A DNA stretch of 33,734 bases from an uncultured Alphaproteobacteria bacterium. Its GTDB lineage: Bacteria; Pseudomonadota; Alphaproteobacteria; Micavibrionales; Micavibrionaceae. Below the pieces are notes generated by a model. That model made no database searches. It saw only the letters and a program-made list of their open reading frames with translations, and was not told the DNA's origin. The stretch spans positions 1 through 33,734 of the forward strand of contig CAMLMM010000012.1 in NCBI GenBank assembly GCA_946481105.1. Direction: 5' to 3'. The translations under genes and the position numbers were made by a program. The first letter of the stretch is position 1; each line of letters opens with the position of its first letter. Below are positions 15,735 through 24,536 of this stretch, one piece after another.

Positions 15735-16832
15735 TTAAGCCACGGCTTCTTCTTTATCCTTGGATGCTGCGGCGCGGGCGCGGCGGCCTTTAATCATGTT
15801 TTCCAGGCGTTCGGCAGCCTCGATTTCCGAGATTTTATCCACGGCGGCCACTTCGCGGGCCAGGCGTTCCAGCGCAGACTGGTAAATCTGGCGTTCGGAA
15901 TAGGATTGCTCGGTATCGTCGTTGCTACGTTTCAGGTCGCGCAGAACTTCGGCGATGGACACTGGGTCACCCGAATTAATCTTGGTTTCGTATTCCTGGG
16001 CGCGACGGGACCACATGGCGCGGCGAATCTGGGCGCGGCCCTGCAATGTTTTCAGCGCGTCTTGCATGCGGTTGGCAGAGGACAGGCGGCGCAGGCCAGA
16101 AGCATGGGCCTTGAATACCGGCACTTTCAGGCGCATACGGTCTTTTTCAAATACGATGGCATAAAGTTTAATTTCCATACCGCCAATTGTCTGGGTTTCA
16201 ACGGCTTCGATTTCGCCAACGCCGTGGGCCGGGTAGACGACATAGTCGCCTTTTTTGAATTCGACTTTTTCATCGGCCTTGGAGACGGGCGCCATCTGGC
16301 GAACTGGCTGAACAGGGGTCAGCGGCTTGTTAATAACTTGAATTGGGCGATATACGGGACGTGTCGTAGCGGTTACTGCTGCGAGCGTGTTCTGTTTCTG
16401 CGGAGCTATCTGCGGACGAACAGACGAAATAATCGCTGATTTCACCTGCACGTTTTGATTACCCGCCATTTTCACCACAACAGGCTGCTTTTCGGCTGCT
16501 TTGACGGCTGGTTTCGCCGTGACTATTTTCGTTTCCGCCTTTGCCGGGGCCTTTTTAACGGCGTCAACTTTGCTGGCTTTAATAGTTTGTTTGACGGTTT
16601 TTTCAGCTTTTACAGGTTTTTTAGCGGCTTTTGGCGCGGCTTTAATAGTTTGTTTGACAGATTTTACCGGAGCAGCGGCTTTCACAGCTTTCTTGACCGC
16701 AGGCTTTGACGCAGTTTTGGCAACTGGTTTAACGGATTTCGTTGATTTGGAAGAGGCGGATTTAGCAGTGGTTTTCGCCGTGGTTGCAGTTTTCTTGGCG
16801 ACTACTTTTTTCGTTTTTGCGTTAGATTTCAT
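15735..16832 (-). CDS. carD: CarD-family transcription regulator with long Lys/Ala histone-H1-like N-terminal tail
   Basis: The CarD/CdnL part lies at about residues 190-345: FKKGDYVVYPAHGVGEIEAVE begins the RNA-polymerase-binding Tudor-like domain, and the following helices (RMQDALKTLQGRAQIRRAMWSRRAQEYE) form the DNA-contacting C-terminal half. CarD proteins bind the RNA polymerase beta subunit and stabilise open complexes at many promoters. Typical alphaproteobacterial CarD is about 170 residues. This one is 365 because of about 120 residues of Lys/Ala/Thr/Val-rich, histone-H1-like sequence plus a Pro/Gln/Val linker at 120-185. The tail has two copies of VKQTIKA (59-65 and 80-86). The full-length start is supported by an AAAGAGG site 9 bases before the ATG. 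The nearby fdxA is a common CarD neighbour in this class. Confidence 0.92.
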   Translation of the reverse strand: MKSNAKTKKVVAKKTATTAKTTAKSASSKSTKSVKPVAKTASKPAVKKAVKAAAPVKSVKQTIKAAPKAAKKPVKAEKTVKQTIKASKVDAVKKAPAKAETKIVTAKPAVKAAEKQPVVVKMAGNQNVQVKSAIISSVRPQIAPQKQNTLAAVTATTRPVYRPIQVINKPLTPVQPVRQMAPVSKADEKVEFKKGDYVVYPAHGVGEIEAVETQTIGGMEIKLYAIVFEKDRMRLKVPVFKAHASGLRRLSSANRMQDALKTLQGRAQIRRAMWSRRAQEYETKINSGDPVSIAEVLRDLKRSNDDTEQSYSERQIYQSALERLAREVAAVDKISEIEAAERLENMIKGRRARAAASKDKEEAVA

Positions 16833-17215
16833 TATACTATGCCTCTTTCTTTATAAATTTGTTCAACATAGTTACCAGACGGCTGATCGTCCCGGTGAAA
16901 TCCTATCCGGTTACGCCTTGTCCTAAGGCATCAGCATGGCGGGTGAAACAGTAAGAAAAATACTATTGACGCCGCAATCTGGACGGTCTAAAGGGAATAT
17001 GTGTCCCGTTTTGTGTCCAGCCATCGTGTAAGCATGTTGGACAATATAGCAGATTTTCGGCTTTTTTCAAATTTTTCTTTAGATATCGTTAATCATTGGC
17101 TATCCCACTGAAAACATGGATGTTTTAAGGGTTTTGGGGCTGCTGGAGCCAGGTCTTCCGCAAAATTATTTCAAAAAATCAGCTGTAAAACTTATATTTT
17201 TCGTAATAGTGGGGG
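16833..17215. other. 383-base gene-free region upstream of carD
   Basis: No convincing gene is present. The segment should contain the carD promoter and leader, reading leftwards, and the 3' end of the fdxA transcript. An inverted repeat AAAACAT-GG-ATGTTTT lies at 17111-17126 and could be a protein-binding site. I cannot define a -35/-10 pair with confidence. Confidence 0.5.
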
Positions 17216-17557
17216 TTAGTCGCCTTCCCCGGGCTTTGGTGAAAACCAGTCTTTAAATTTATTCCGGACTTCAACAAATTTTTCGGCTTCGGGAAGGGCC
17301 GGCTTTTTCCGGGTAATATTTGGCCAGGGCCCTGTTGAGTATTCCCGGTTCATTTCCAGAAACTCCTGCCCATCCGGGTGGCTGTCCGGCACGATGGCTT
17401 CAATCGGGCATTCGGGTTCGCATACGCCGCAATCGATACATTCATCCGGATTGATGACGAGCGTGTTTTCGCCCTCATAGAAACAATCTACAGGACAGAC
17501 TTCGACACAGTCAGTGTATTTGCATTTAATGCAGACTTCGGTCACGACAAAGGTCAT
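17216..17557 (-). CDS. fdxA: Seven-iron ferredoxin FdxA
   Basis: The 113-residue protein has the 3Fe-4S/4Fe-4S pattern of Fdx[19 protein letters not shown] near residues 9-26 supplies ligands of both clusters, and [12 protein letters not shown] near residues 40-51 supplies most of the rest. The C-terminal extension with [14 protein letters not shown] is typical of the family. It carries low-potential electrons; its partner enzymes are unknown here. An AAGGG site lies 8 bases before the ATG and falls in one arm of a short CACCC/GGGTG hairpin. The gene starts 35 bases after the LD-carboxypeptidase stop and may be read through from it. Confidence 0.95.
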   Translation of the reverse strand: MTFVVTEVCIKCKYTDCVEVCPVDCFYEGENTLVINPDECIDCGVCEPECPIEAIVPDSHPDGQEFLEMNREYSTGPWPNITRKKPALPEAEKFVEVRNKFKDWFSPKPGEGD

Positions 17558-17592
17558 AACAACACCCTTTCGCGGGTGGTTTTAGTCAATTT

Positions 17593-18504
17593 TCACCGCA
17601 AAAGCAAGTGTGTGTTGCGTGTGTCGATCAGGGCTGGCTGGCCCTGTGCCAGGGGGAAAAGCCGTTTGCCATGCCCCAGCGGTGCACCGGTAACGACCGG
17701 CCCGTTAATATCGGTACTGTGAAGGCGGATAATATCGTCAAAATTCTGACCAAAGGGGCGGCCCGTATCCTGCAGATCAATAAAATCACCGCAGATGAGG
17801 CCAGCCAATTTGCTGAAATCGACAACCTGCCGTAATTGCCAGAACAGACGGTCGAGGCGGGAGAGTTCTTCGCCAATATCTTCCAGCACCAATATATGCC
17901 CCTCAAGAGAGGGAAAATATTGCGTACCAGCCAGTGAAAGCAAAACAGAGAGCGTGGCAGCAAAAACAGGGGCTTCGGCCATGCCATGCTGGACAATGCC
18001 GACATCAGGCATCGAGATGATATAACCGGATGTTGTGCCGCCCAGCAGATCAAAAACCAGGTTAATGTTTTCAAGGCGGCTCAGCGTCTGGACGGTCGGG
18101 CCAAAATATCCGGCGATATGGGTTTGTGTATACAACCCACTCAGAAGCGCCGTAATATCGCTGAACCCCATCAGAATTTTCGGGCTGCCGGTCAATGCAG
18201 GCCAGTCGATCAGGGGAAGCATATGGACAGCCCCATTTCCCCCGCAGGAGGCAAATATGGCCCTCACATTTTTATCCAGCCATAAATCCATCAGCGCGGC
18301 GGCTTTATTTTCCGGCGTCCCGGCTTGCTGGTCGCCCGTATCGGAACCGCTATAAGTCTGCGGATGGATAAGGACATTATATCCGCGTTCTTCCAGAATT
18401 TTTACACCAGCCTGGAATCGTTCCGTTACTATGGAACTGGACGGAGAAAAAACGCCGATCGTATCGCCCGGATTTAGGGCAGGAGGAAAAACAGGGTTTG
18501 TCAT
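17593..18504 (-). CDS. ldcA: Muramoyltetrapeptide LD-carboxypeptidase (peptidase family S66)
   Basis: It removes the terminal D-alanine from tetrapeptide muropeptides in peptidoglycan recycling. The family S66 triad is visible: Ser115 in LMGFSDITALL, Glu208 in LVLEDIGEELSRLDR and His278 in GAPLGHGK. The ASCGGNGAVHMLPLIDW block before the serine matches the family GGxG loop. At 303 residues the length is normal, and no signal peptide is present, in line with a cytosolic recycling enzyme. It starts 9 bases after the photolyase stop, suggesting one transcript with photolyase and the DHH gene. Confidence 0.92.
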   Translation of the reverse strand: MTNPVFPPALNPGDTIGVFSPSSSIVTERFQAGVKILEERGYNVLIHPQTYSGSDTGDQQAGTPENKAAALMDLWLDKNVRAIFASCGGNGAVHMLPLIDWPALTGSPKILMGFSDITALLSGLYTQTHIAGYFGPTVQTLSRLENINLVFDLLGGTTSGYIISMPDVGIVQHGMAEAPVFAATLSVLLSLAGTQYFPSLEGHILVLEDIGEELSRLDRLFWQLRQVVDFSKLAGLICGDFIDLQDTGRPFGQNFDDIIRLHSTDINGPVVTGAPLGHGKRLFPLAQGQPALIDTRNTHLLLR

Positions 18505-18513
18505 GCAGCTATG

Positions 18514-19857
18514 TTACTGCATTGATCTAAATGCCTCAAGGGCGGCATCGCGACTCGCTTTAACATCAAGGATCGGCTTGATTCCATGGCTGTCCGGTGC
18601 CCAACGGTTAATATATTCGCCATCCGGATCAAATTTCTTCCCCTGTGTCACTGGATTAAAGATGCGGAAATAGGGCGCGGCATCGGCACCGCATCCGGCG
18701 ATCCATTGCCATGAGGCCGCATTATTGGCGAGGTCAGCATCCACCAGTGTATCCCAGAACCAGTTCTCACCATGCCGCCAGTGGTAGCGCAGATTTTTTA
18801 CCAGAAAAGACGCGACGACCATGCGGACACGGTTATGCATGTACCCTGTCGCCCATAATTCGCGCATTCCCGCATCCACCAGCGGGAATCCGGTTTCGCC
18901 TTTTTGCCAGCGTTCCAGAAACTCTTTTTTGGGTTGGGCCCATTCAAACTCGTTGAATCGTGTGTTCAGCGGTTCTTCCGGCAAGCGAGAGTTATAATAT
19001 AAAAGTGAATTTGAAAATTCACGCCAGCCTAATTCTGCGCAGAATGCATCGACATCATTTTCTGCGCATTGGGGCACGGCGGCTTTCTGTGCCGCGTACC
19101 AGACCTGATTGGGCGATATTTCCCCAAAATGCAGATACGGAGACAGGCGTGACACGGAATCCTGCGCCGGGTAATTGCGCCCTTCTTTATATCCCTTCAA
19201 TCCATCGCGAAGAAAATCCACCAGACGTTTCTGTGCCGCGCTTTCACCGATATCCCAGAAACCCAACATATCTTTATGCCAGGATAATTTCAGGGGCAGA
19301 AAATCTGCATCCGTTACATTGGATGGCAGCTTATTTTCGTAGAGAATATAGTTAACAGGGGTAGGGAGGGGCTCGCGTGGCGGTGGTGCATTCAGGCAGC
19401 CATTGCGATAGAAGGGCGTAAAGACACGGTAGGGCGTTCCGTCATTCTTTTTGATATCCCACGGTTCCCACAAGAGTGATCCGTTAAAGCTGTGGCATTC
19501 GATATCGTGTTTGTTCAAATAGTCTTTTATATTTTTATCGCGGTGGATGCGCCAGGGTTCATAGCAGCGATTCCAGAAGATTTGTTTTGCCCCGGTATCC
19601 CGGATAATTTCCTTGAGGACATTCAAGCCATCCCCTTTCAGTACCAGCAGTTTATTTTTCACGTCTGAGGACAGGGATGCGAGGCTGTTATGCAGCCATG
19701 CGCGACTCGCGCCATCCATTTTCCAGTCTTCGGCATTCATATCATCCAGAATGTAAACAGGCAGGACGGGCATCCCTGTCTTGCAGGCTGCCGCGAATGC
19801 AGGATTATCCGACAGGCGTAAATCCTGCCGGAACCAGCATATAACGGGAGGTTTCAC
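18514..19857 (-). CDS. phrB: Deoxyribodipyrimidine photolyase
   Basis: It repairs UV-induced pyrimidine dimers in DNA using blue light. The N-terminal antenna-chromophore domain begins VICWFRQDLRLSDNPAF. The C-terminal FAD-binding helical domain contains YLHFGEISPNQVW, the FPLVDAGMRELWATGYMHNR block and the signature VDADLANNAASWQWIAGCGAD followed by YFRIFNP. At 447 residues it is a normal class I CPD photolyase length, and the motifs favour this over a cryptochrome, though the two cannot be fully separated by eye. Its start lies 5 bases after the stop of the DHH gene. The C-terminus is complete. Confidence 0.93.
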   Translation of the reverse strand: MKPPVICWFRQDLRLSDNPAFAAACKTGMPVLPVYILDDMNAEDWKMDGASRAWLHNSLASLSSDVKNKLLVLKGDGLNVLKEIIRDTGAKQIFWNRCYEPWRIHRDKNIKDYLNKHDIECHSFNGSLLWEPWDIKKNDGTPYRVFTPFYRNGCLNAPPPREPLPTPVNYILYENKLPSNVTDADFLPLKLSWHKDMLGFWDIGESAAQKRLVDFLRDGLKGYKEGRNYPAQDSVSRLSPYLHFGEISPNQVWYAAQKAAVPQCAENDVDAFCAELGWREFSNSLLYYNSRLPEEPLNTRFNEFEWAQPKKEFLERWQKGETGFPLVDAGMRELWATGYMHNRVRMVVASFLVKNLRYHWRHGENWFWDTLVDADLANNAASWQWIAGCGADAAPYFRIFNPVTQGKKFDPDGEYINRWAPDSHGIKPILDVKASRDAALEAFRSMQ

Positions 19858-19862
19858 AAAAA

Positions 19863-20825
19863 CTAGCCGTCTTTGTTGATGGTTTTGATGATTTCTTCCA
19901 GCGTTGCGTCCGCCTTCAGATTCTCAATCTGGCAGGTGCCGGCGGCTTCGTGGCCACCGCCGCCATATTTAAGGCAGAGTTTACCGACATGGGTTTTACT
20001 GGATTTGTTCAGGATGGACTTGCCGATCGCCAGAACGGTATTTTGTTTGTTTTTACCCCACATGACATGGCAGGAGATATTGCATTGCTGGAATAGGGCG
20101 TAAATCATGAAACGGTTGCTGGCATAAATCGTATCTTCATTCCGCAGATCCAGAACAACCATGTTCTTGTAAACACGGGCGCAACGCTCAATCTGCTGCT
20201 TGGCCTTTGCCTGATGCTCGCGGTAGATGTCAACGCGTTCGCGGACATCCGGCAATGCAAGGATACGGTTGATATCCTCTTCCTTGCGGCAGAAATCAAT
20301 CAGTTGCATCATCAACTGGTAATTGGAAATGTTGAAGTCACGGAAACGGCCAAGCCCGGTACGCGCATCCATGATAAAAGACAGGAGTTCCCATCCCTGG
20401 GCGTCGAGGATGTCGTCTTTGGTGAAAGCAGCAGAGTCGGCTTTATCGACGGCCTTCATCATATCTTCTGAAATATTGGGCAAACGGGATTTGCCACCAA
20501 AATAATCATAAACCACACGCGCAGCCGACGGAGCTTTCTCATCAATGACATGATTATCAAGTGTTTTACCGACGCGTTCCACTTCACTGGCATGGTGATC
20601 GAAGGCCATGAATACGCCCTCAACATAAGGCAGGTTCGTGGTAATGTCGTCAGGGCCTACGTCCACCAGACCGTCCTGCATGTCTTTCGGGTGGGCAAAA
20701 GTAATATCGTCAATCAGGTCGAGTTCTTTCAACAGAATGCCACAGACCAACCCGTCCATGTCGCTGCGGGTAATCAGGCGGTATCTTTTATTCGGGGCCG
20801 GCATCAATTTGGCGGATTGGGACAT
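19863..20825 (-). CDS. DHH-family phosphoesterase, exopolyphosphatase-like
   Basis: The 320-residue protein starts with a DHH domain: LITRSDMDGLVCGILLKE holds the first metal-binding acids, and the diagnostic FDHHASE motif follows near residues 75-81. The C-terminal DHHA1 domain ends with KYGGGGHEAAGTCQIE, its glycine-rich substrate-binding motif. Family members hydrolyse short oligonucleotides, pAp, cyclic dinucleotides or polyphosphate. The subtype with RSDMDG in place of the HxxPDxD motif is common in proteobacteria and usually annotated exopolyphosphatase-like; the true substrate is not known. It is first in a probable operon with photolyase, ldcA and fdxA, and divergent from the SulP gene across 176 bases. 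Confidence 0.85.
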   Translation of the reverse strand: MSQSAKLMPAPNKRYRLITRSDMDGLVCGILLKELDLIDDITFAHPKDMQDGLVDVGPDDITTNLPYVEGVFMAFDHHASEVERVGKTLDNHVIDEKAPSAARVVYDYFGGKSRLPNISEDMMKAVDKADSAAFTKDDILDAQGWELLSFIMDARTGLGRFRDFNISNYQLMMQLIDFCRKEEDINRILALPDVRERVDIYREHQAKAKQQIERCARVYKNMVVLDLRNEDTIYASNRFMIYALFQQCNISCHVMWGKNKQNTVLAIGKSILNKSSKTHVGKLCLKYGGGGHEAAGTCQIENLKADATLEEIIKTINKDG

Positions 20826-21001
20826 CAGGGATTCTCCTCAAGAAAAAGGCACTCGATTTAGAATAGATATTAAAGGATAATGAAATATTAACTGCCTGGG
20901 AAGAGGGCAAAAATTGACTTTTATCGTGGCAGGATCGGCGCAGCTGTCTATATCCTGCACGAAATATGGATTAATATGTCTAGTTGAAGAATGAGTGCGA
21001 A

Positions 21002-22693
21002 ATGACTGGAATTTCTACAACGCCCTGGTGGCATCTTTACGTCCCTAAATTATATACGGTATTGCGGGAAGGATATAATCTGGCATCATTCCGATCAGAT
21101 GTACTGGCTGGCCTAACCGTTGCCATTGTCGCCATCCCGTTGGCTATGGCGCTGGGGATTGCCTCCGGCACGACCCCGGATAAAGGGTTGATTACTGCGA
21201 TCATTGCCGGGTTTCTGATTTCCGCCTTGGGCGGCAGTCGTGTGCAGATTGGTGGCCCCACAGGGGCCTTTGTCGTTGTCGTTTTCAATGTGATTGCGCA
21301 ATATGGATATGACGGGCTGGTGCTGGCCACGCTGATGGCCGGGGTTATGCTGCTGATAGCGGGCTTCGCGCGTCTGGGAAGCTGGATAAAATATATTCCT
21401 CAGCCGGTTATCACCGGATTTACCGCCGGTATTGCCGTGATTATTTTCTCCAGCCAGATACGCGACATCTTCGGCTTGTCGATGGATAAAGTGCCAGGCG
21501 ATTTCATTGAGAAATGGCAGGCATTCTGGGGCGCGCGCGATACCATGAATATAGCGGCCTTAGGAGTGTCGCTCGGTGCGCTGGCCATCATCATTATTTT
21601 ACGCCGCTATGCCCCATCCATCCCTGCGTTTCTGGTTGCGGTAGTGGCGGCGTCACTGGCTGTTATGGGGTTTCATCTGGACATTGCCACGATCGGGTCG
21701 GCTTTTGGTGGTATTCCCGACGCAATCCCTGCGCCGAAAATACCGGAGGGGATAACACTGGCGCGTATGCATGAATTGCTGCCCAGCGCGTTCACCATTG
21801 CCTTTCTGGCAGGGATTGAATCACTCTTATCCGCTGTGGTGGCCGATGGGATGATAGACCGCCGCCATAAATCCAACAGTGAACTGGTCGGGCAGGGTGT
21901 CGCCAATATCGCGTCGGCGTTTTTTGGCGGGATGCCCGCCACAGGCGCTATCGCACGGACAGTGACCAATATCCGTTCGGGTGCAAAGTCTCCTGTCGCT
22001 GGGATGCTGCATGCGGTGTTTATTCTGCTCGCCATGTTGTTCTGCGCGCCTTTAGCGTCCTATGTGCCGTTGGCGGCACTGGCCGCCGTATTGGTTGTCG
22101 TAGCATGGAATATGTCGGAACAGGAAAAAATCCGGCATTTGCTTCATGCGCCGCTGGGTGAGCGTGTGGTGATGGTCATTACGTTTTTTCTGACGGTGGC
22201 GGTCGACTTGACTGTCGCCATTGAGGTCGGGGTTGTGATGGCCGCCATCCTGTTCATGCACCGGATGTCCCGGCTGGTAGAAGTGCAGATGCATACGGCT
22301 CTTATCGAAGAAGATATCGATGATGTGGGCAGAACAGGGCCAAAACCGCTTGAGTTGCCGCCGGGCGTTGAATCATACCGCATACGCGGGCCATTATTTT
22401 TTGGATCGGCGTCGCATCTGATGGATGTGGCCGAGCAGTTTAATCCAGCCCCCAAGATTTTTATACTGAGCATGAGTCAGGTGCCGATGATTGACTCAAG
22501 TGGTGAGGCGGCACTGGCGGCATTCCTGAAACGGTGCCAGAAAAAGAATGTGTTCGTGATATTGAGCGGATTACAATACGGCCCCCGCAAGACCTTGCGC
22601 AAAATGGGGTATGAACTGGACCATACCGCCCATTACATGTTCGCCGAGAATTTTTATGCGGCGGTGGAAGCGGCGGAATCGCGTATCGGGTAG
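21002..22693 (+). CDS. SulP-family anion transporter with STAS domain
   Basis: This is an inner-membrane anion permease of the SLC26/SulP family. The signature SDVLAGLTVAIVAIPLAMALGIASG opens the transmembrane domain at about residues 30-55, GGSRVQIGGPTGAFVVVVF marks the substrate-binding helix 3, and about a dozen hydrophobic segments follow to residue 425. The C-terminal STAS domain (about 450-560) has PMIDSSGEAALAAF. Candidate substrates are sulfate, bicarbonate or organic acids; none can be chosen from sequence, and no carbonic anhydrase gene is adjacent. ATG at 21002 is preferred; an upstream TTG at 20984 is possible. The last 40 bases overlap the 3' end of dxr on the other strand. Confidence 0.92.
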   Translation: MTGISTTPWWHLYVPKLYTVLREGYNLASFRSDVLAGLTVAIVAIPLAMALGIASGTTPDKGLITAIIAGFLISALGGSRVQIGGPTGAFVVVVFNVIAQYGYDGLVLATLMAGVMLLIAGFARLGSWIKYIPQPVITGFTAGIAVIIFSSQIRDIFGLSMDKVPGDFIEKWQAFWGARDTMNIAALGVSLGALAIIIILRRYAPSIPAFLVAVVAASLAVMGFHLDIATIGSAFGGIPDAIPAPKIPEGITLARMHELLPSAFTIAFLAGIESLLSAVVADGMIDRRHKSNSELVGQGVANIASAFFGGMPATGAIARTVTNIRSGAKSPVAGMLHAVFILLAMLFCAPLASYVPLAALAAVLVVVAWNMSEQEKIRHLLHAPLGERVVMVITFFLTVAVDLTVAIEVGVVMAAILFMHRMSRLVEVQMHTALIEEDIDDVGRTGPKPLELPPGVESYRIRGPLFFGSASHLMDVAEQFNPAPKIFILSMSQVPMIDSSGEAALAAFLKRCQKKNVFVILSGLQYGPRKTLRKMGYELDHTAHYMFAENFYAAVEAAESRIG

Positions 22694-23817
22694 GCGGTGC
22701 GTACCTGATTATCCAAGGCGGTAATATCATCCAGCGTAGCTAAAGGCTGGGCAGTGACCGAGTCGGCCACGTGTAGGACATGGCGCATGATATCGCCAAA
22801 GGAAATGGTTCCTGCCAGAAATGCGGCGACAGCCGCTTCATTCGCGGCATTGAACGCGATTTGATGGGCTGGCCCGGCTTTCAGGCAGTCATAGGCCAGT
22901 TTAAGCGCCGGAAATTTATTAAAATCAGGCTGTTCAAATGCCAGGGTATGTAATTTGGTCCAGTCGAGTGTCGCCCCTGTTGTAGCCATACGATCCGGCC
23001 AGGCAAGGGCGTAAGCAATCGGTGTCCGCATATCGGGGGCACCTAATTGGGCCAGGACCGAGCCATCGGCATATTCGACCATGGAATGAATGGTGGATTG
23101 CGGGTGGATAATAACGCCAATCTGTTCGGGCGACATATCAAACAGGTAATGCGCCTCAATGACTTCGAGCGCTTTATTCATCAGCGTGGCGCTGTCGATT
23201 GTAATTTTGGCCCCCATCTTCCAGTTAGGGTGGGCGAGCGCCTGCTCAATGGTGGCGTTGTTCATCAAATCCTTATCCCATGTACGGAAAGGGCCACCGG
23301 ACGCTGTCAGAATAATTTTTTTAATCTGTTCGCGGTTATGATTTTCAAAAACCTGGAAGATCGCGTTATGCTCGCTGTCGACCGGCAGGATTTTTACCCC
23401 GTATTTTTGCGCGGCGGCAAGGACCAGCGGCCCGGCGGCAACCAAAGGCTCTTTATTGGCGATGGCTAAAGCCTTGGTGGCGGTCAAAGCGCGCATGACT
23501 GGTTCGAGTCCAGCAATGCCGACAATGGCCGCCATCGTCCAGTCTGTGGGTATGCTGGCGGCTTCAAGTACAGCTTCACGCCCTGCGGCAATCCGCATGG
23601 ATGTCCCTGCCAAAGCATTTTTCAGGTCAACGTATTTTGTTTCATCGGCTATCGCTATAAAATCAGGATTAAGCAGACGGGCCTGCTCGACCAGCTTCGT
23701 TGTATTTGAACCCCCTGTCAGGGCTTTGATATGAAATTGGTTGCGGTTGGCCAGGATAAGATCAATGGTACTTTGTCCAATAGATCCCGTAGATCCTAAG
23801 ATGGTAATATTTCTCAT
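22654..23817 (-). CDS. dxr: 1-deoxy-D-xylulose 5-phosphate reductoisomerase
   Basis: Dxr makes 2-C-methyl-D-erythritol 4-phosphate, the substrate of the IspD half of the fused enzyme at 3989-5155. The N-terminus has the NADPH-binding GSTGSIGQSTIDLI. The metal and substrate block is VDSEHNAIFQ, followed by ASGGPFR and NWKMGAKITIDSATLMNKALEVIEAHYLF. The length, 387 residues, is normal. It is last in the pyrH-frr-uppS-cdsA-dxr run, its start lies one base after the cdsA stop, and the 3' end overlaps the convergent SulP gene by 40 bases. The C-terminal residues DSAASTAA form a low-complexity end inside that overlap. Confidence 0.96.
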   Translation of the reverse strand: MRNITILGSTGSIGQSTIDLILANRNQFHIKALTGGSNTTKLVEQARLLNPDFIAIADETKYVDLKNALAGTSMRIAAGREAVLEAASIPTDWTMAAIVGIAGLEPVMRALTATKALAIANKEPLVAAGPLVLAAAQKYGVKILPVDSEHNAIFQVFENHNREQIKKIILTASGGPFRTWDKDLMNNATIEQALAHPNWKMGAKITIDSATLMNKALEVIEAHYLFDMSPEQIGVIIHPQSTIHSMVEYADGSVLAQLGAPDMRTPIAYALAWPDRMATTGATLDWTKLHTLAFEQPDFNKFPALKLAYDCLKAGPAHQIAFNAANEAAVAAFLAGTISFGDIMRHVLHVADSVTAQPLATLDDITALDNQVRTAYPIRDSAASTAA

Positions 23818-23818
23818 C

Positions 23819-24532
23819 TTAGCCCAGATTATCCAACGTCAGTGACATTTTCAGGTAGCCCATATAAACGGGCAGGGCCAGTAAGGTGGCATCAATACGG
23901 TCAAGAATACCACCATGGCCGGGGATAAGGGCGCCAGTATCCTTGAGGCCTGCTTTGCGCTTCATAAAAGAGATCATCAGGTCGCCTGACTGGCCAACTA
24001 TGCCAATCATCGCTCCGAAAATCGCTGCGCGTAGGTAAGATACATCCATATTGTCAAATTCCCAGTGCGGATGGGTAAGCTGTTCTAAAACCAGAACGGC
24101 AACAGGCCCAACTAAAGCGCCAGCGTATCCAGCCCAGGTTTTGTTCGGGCTGACCGTTGGGGACATTTTGGGGCCGCCAATGGTTTTGCCAAAGAGGTAG
24201 GCGGTGGAATCGCTGGCCCAGATAGCCATCAAAAATGTCAGTATATACCAGACGCCATCGCCATCGCTGTAAGGCATGTAATAGTCGAAATGACGAAAAA
24301 ATATCTCATTCCGCAGCAGCAAAATCTCGAACAGCGAAAACCCGATATAGAAAACCCCGATAATCTTGATCAGCAGGGATGGCGAAATACGCATCCATTC
24401 ATACAGGGCCAGACACATAACCAATGTTGCAACGGCAGCAAAGAGCCAACCGCCAAACCAGATAACGCCCGCTACGACCGGAATTAAAACCACCGAAGAA
24501 ATAAGCCGAAGTGAAAGGGATGACAGAGCCAT
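23819..24532 (-). CDS. cdsA: Phosphatidate cytidylyltransferase
   Basis: CdsA makes CDP-diacylglycerol, the precursor of phosphatidylglycerol phosphate on which PgpA acts. The family signature is complete near the C-terminus: SFMKRKAGLKDTGALIPGHG followed by GILDRIDA. Several hydrophobic segments fit an integral membrane protein. The ATG at 24532 is chosen because it lies 4 bases after the uppS stop; a longer frame to 24577 would overlap uppS and add non-family residues. That gives 237 residues, slightly short but within range for alphaproteobacteria. Confidence 0.94.
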   Translation of the reverse strand: MALSSLSLRLISSVVLIPVVAGVIWFGGWLFAAVATLVMCLALYEWMRISPSLLIKIIGVFYIGFSLFEILLLRNEIFFRHFDYYMPYSDGDGVWYILTFLMAIWASDSTAYLFGKTIGGPKMSPTVSPNKTWAGYAGALVGPVAVLVLEQLTHPHWEFDNMDVSYLRAAIFGAMIGIVGQSGDLMISFMKRKAGLKDTGALIPGHGGILDRIDATLLALPVYMGYLKMSLTLDNLG

Positions 24533-24536
24533 AAGC

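Noticed and set aside
16455..16830. Repetitive Lys/Ala-coding DNA that might be read as a tandem repeat or CRISPR-like array.
   Set aside because: The repetition follows codons of the CarD tail, the units differ in length and there are no spacers.
16936..17031. A 31-codon ORF on the plus strand, upstream of carD, with an AAGG about 7 bases before its ATG.
   Set aside because: Too short, no recognisable features and it lies in a region expected to hold the carD promoter on the other strand; chance occurrence is likely.
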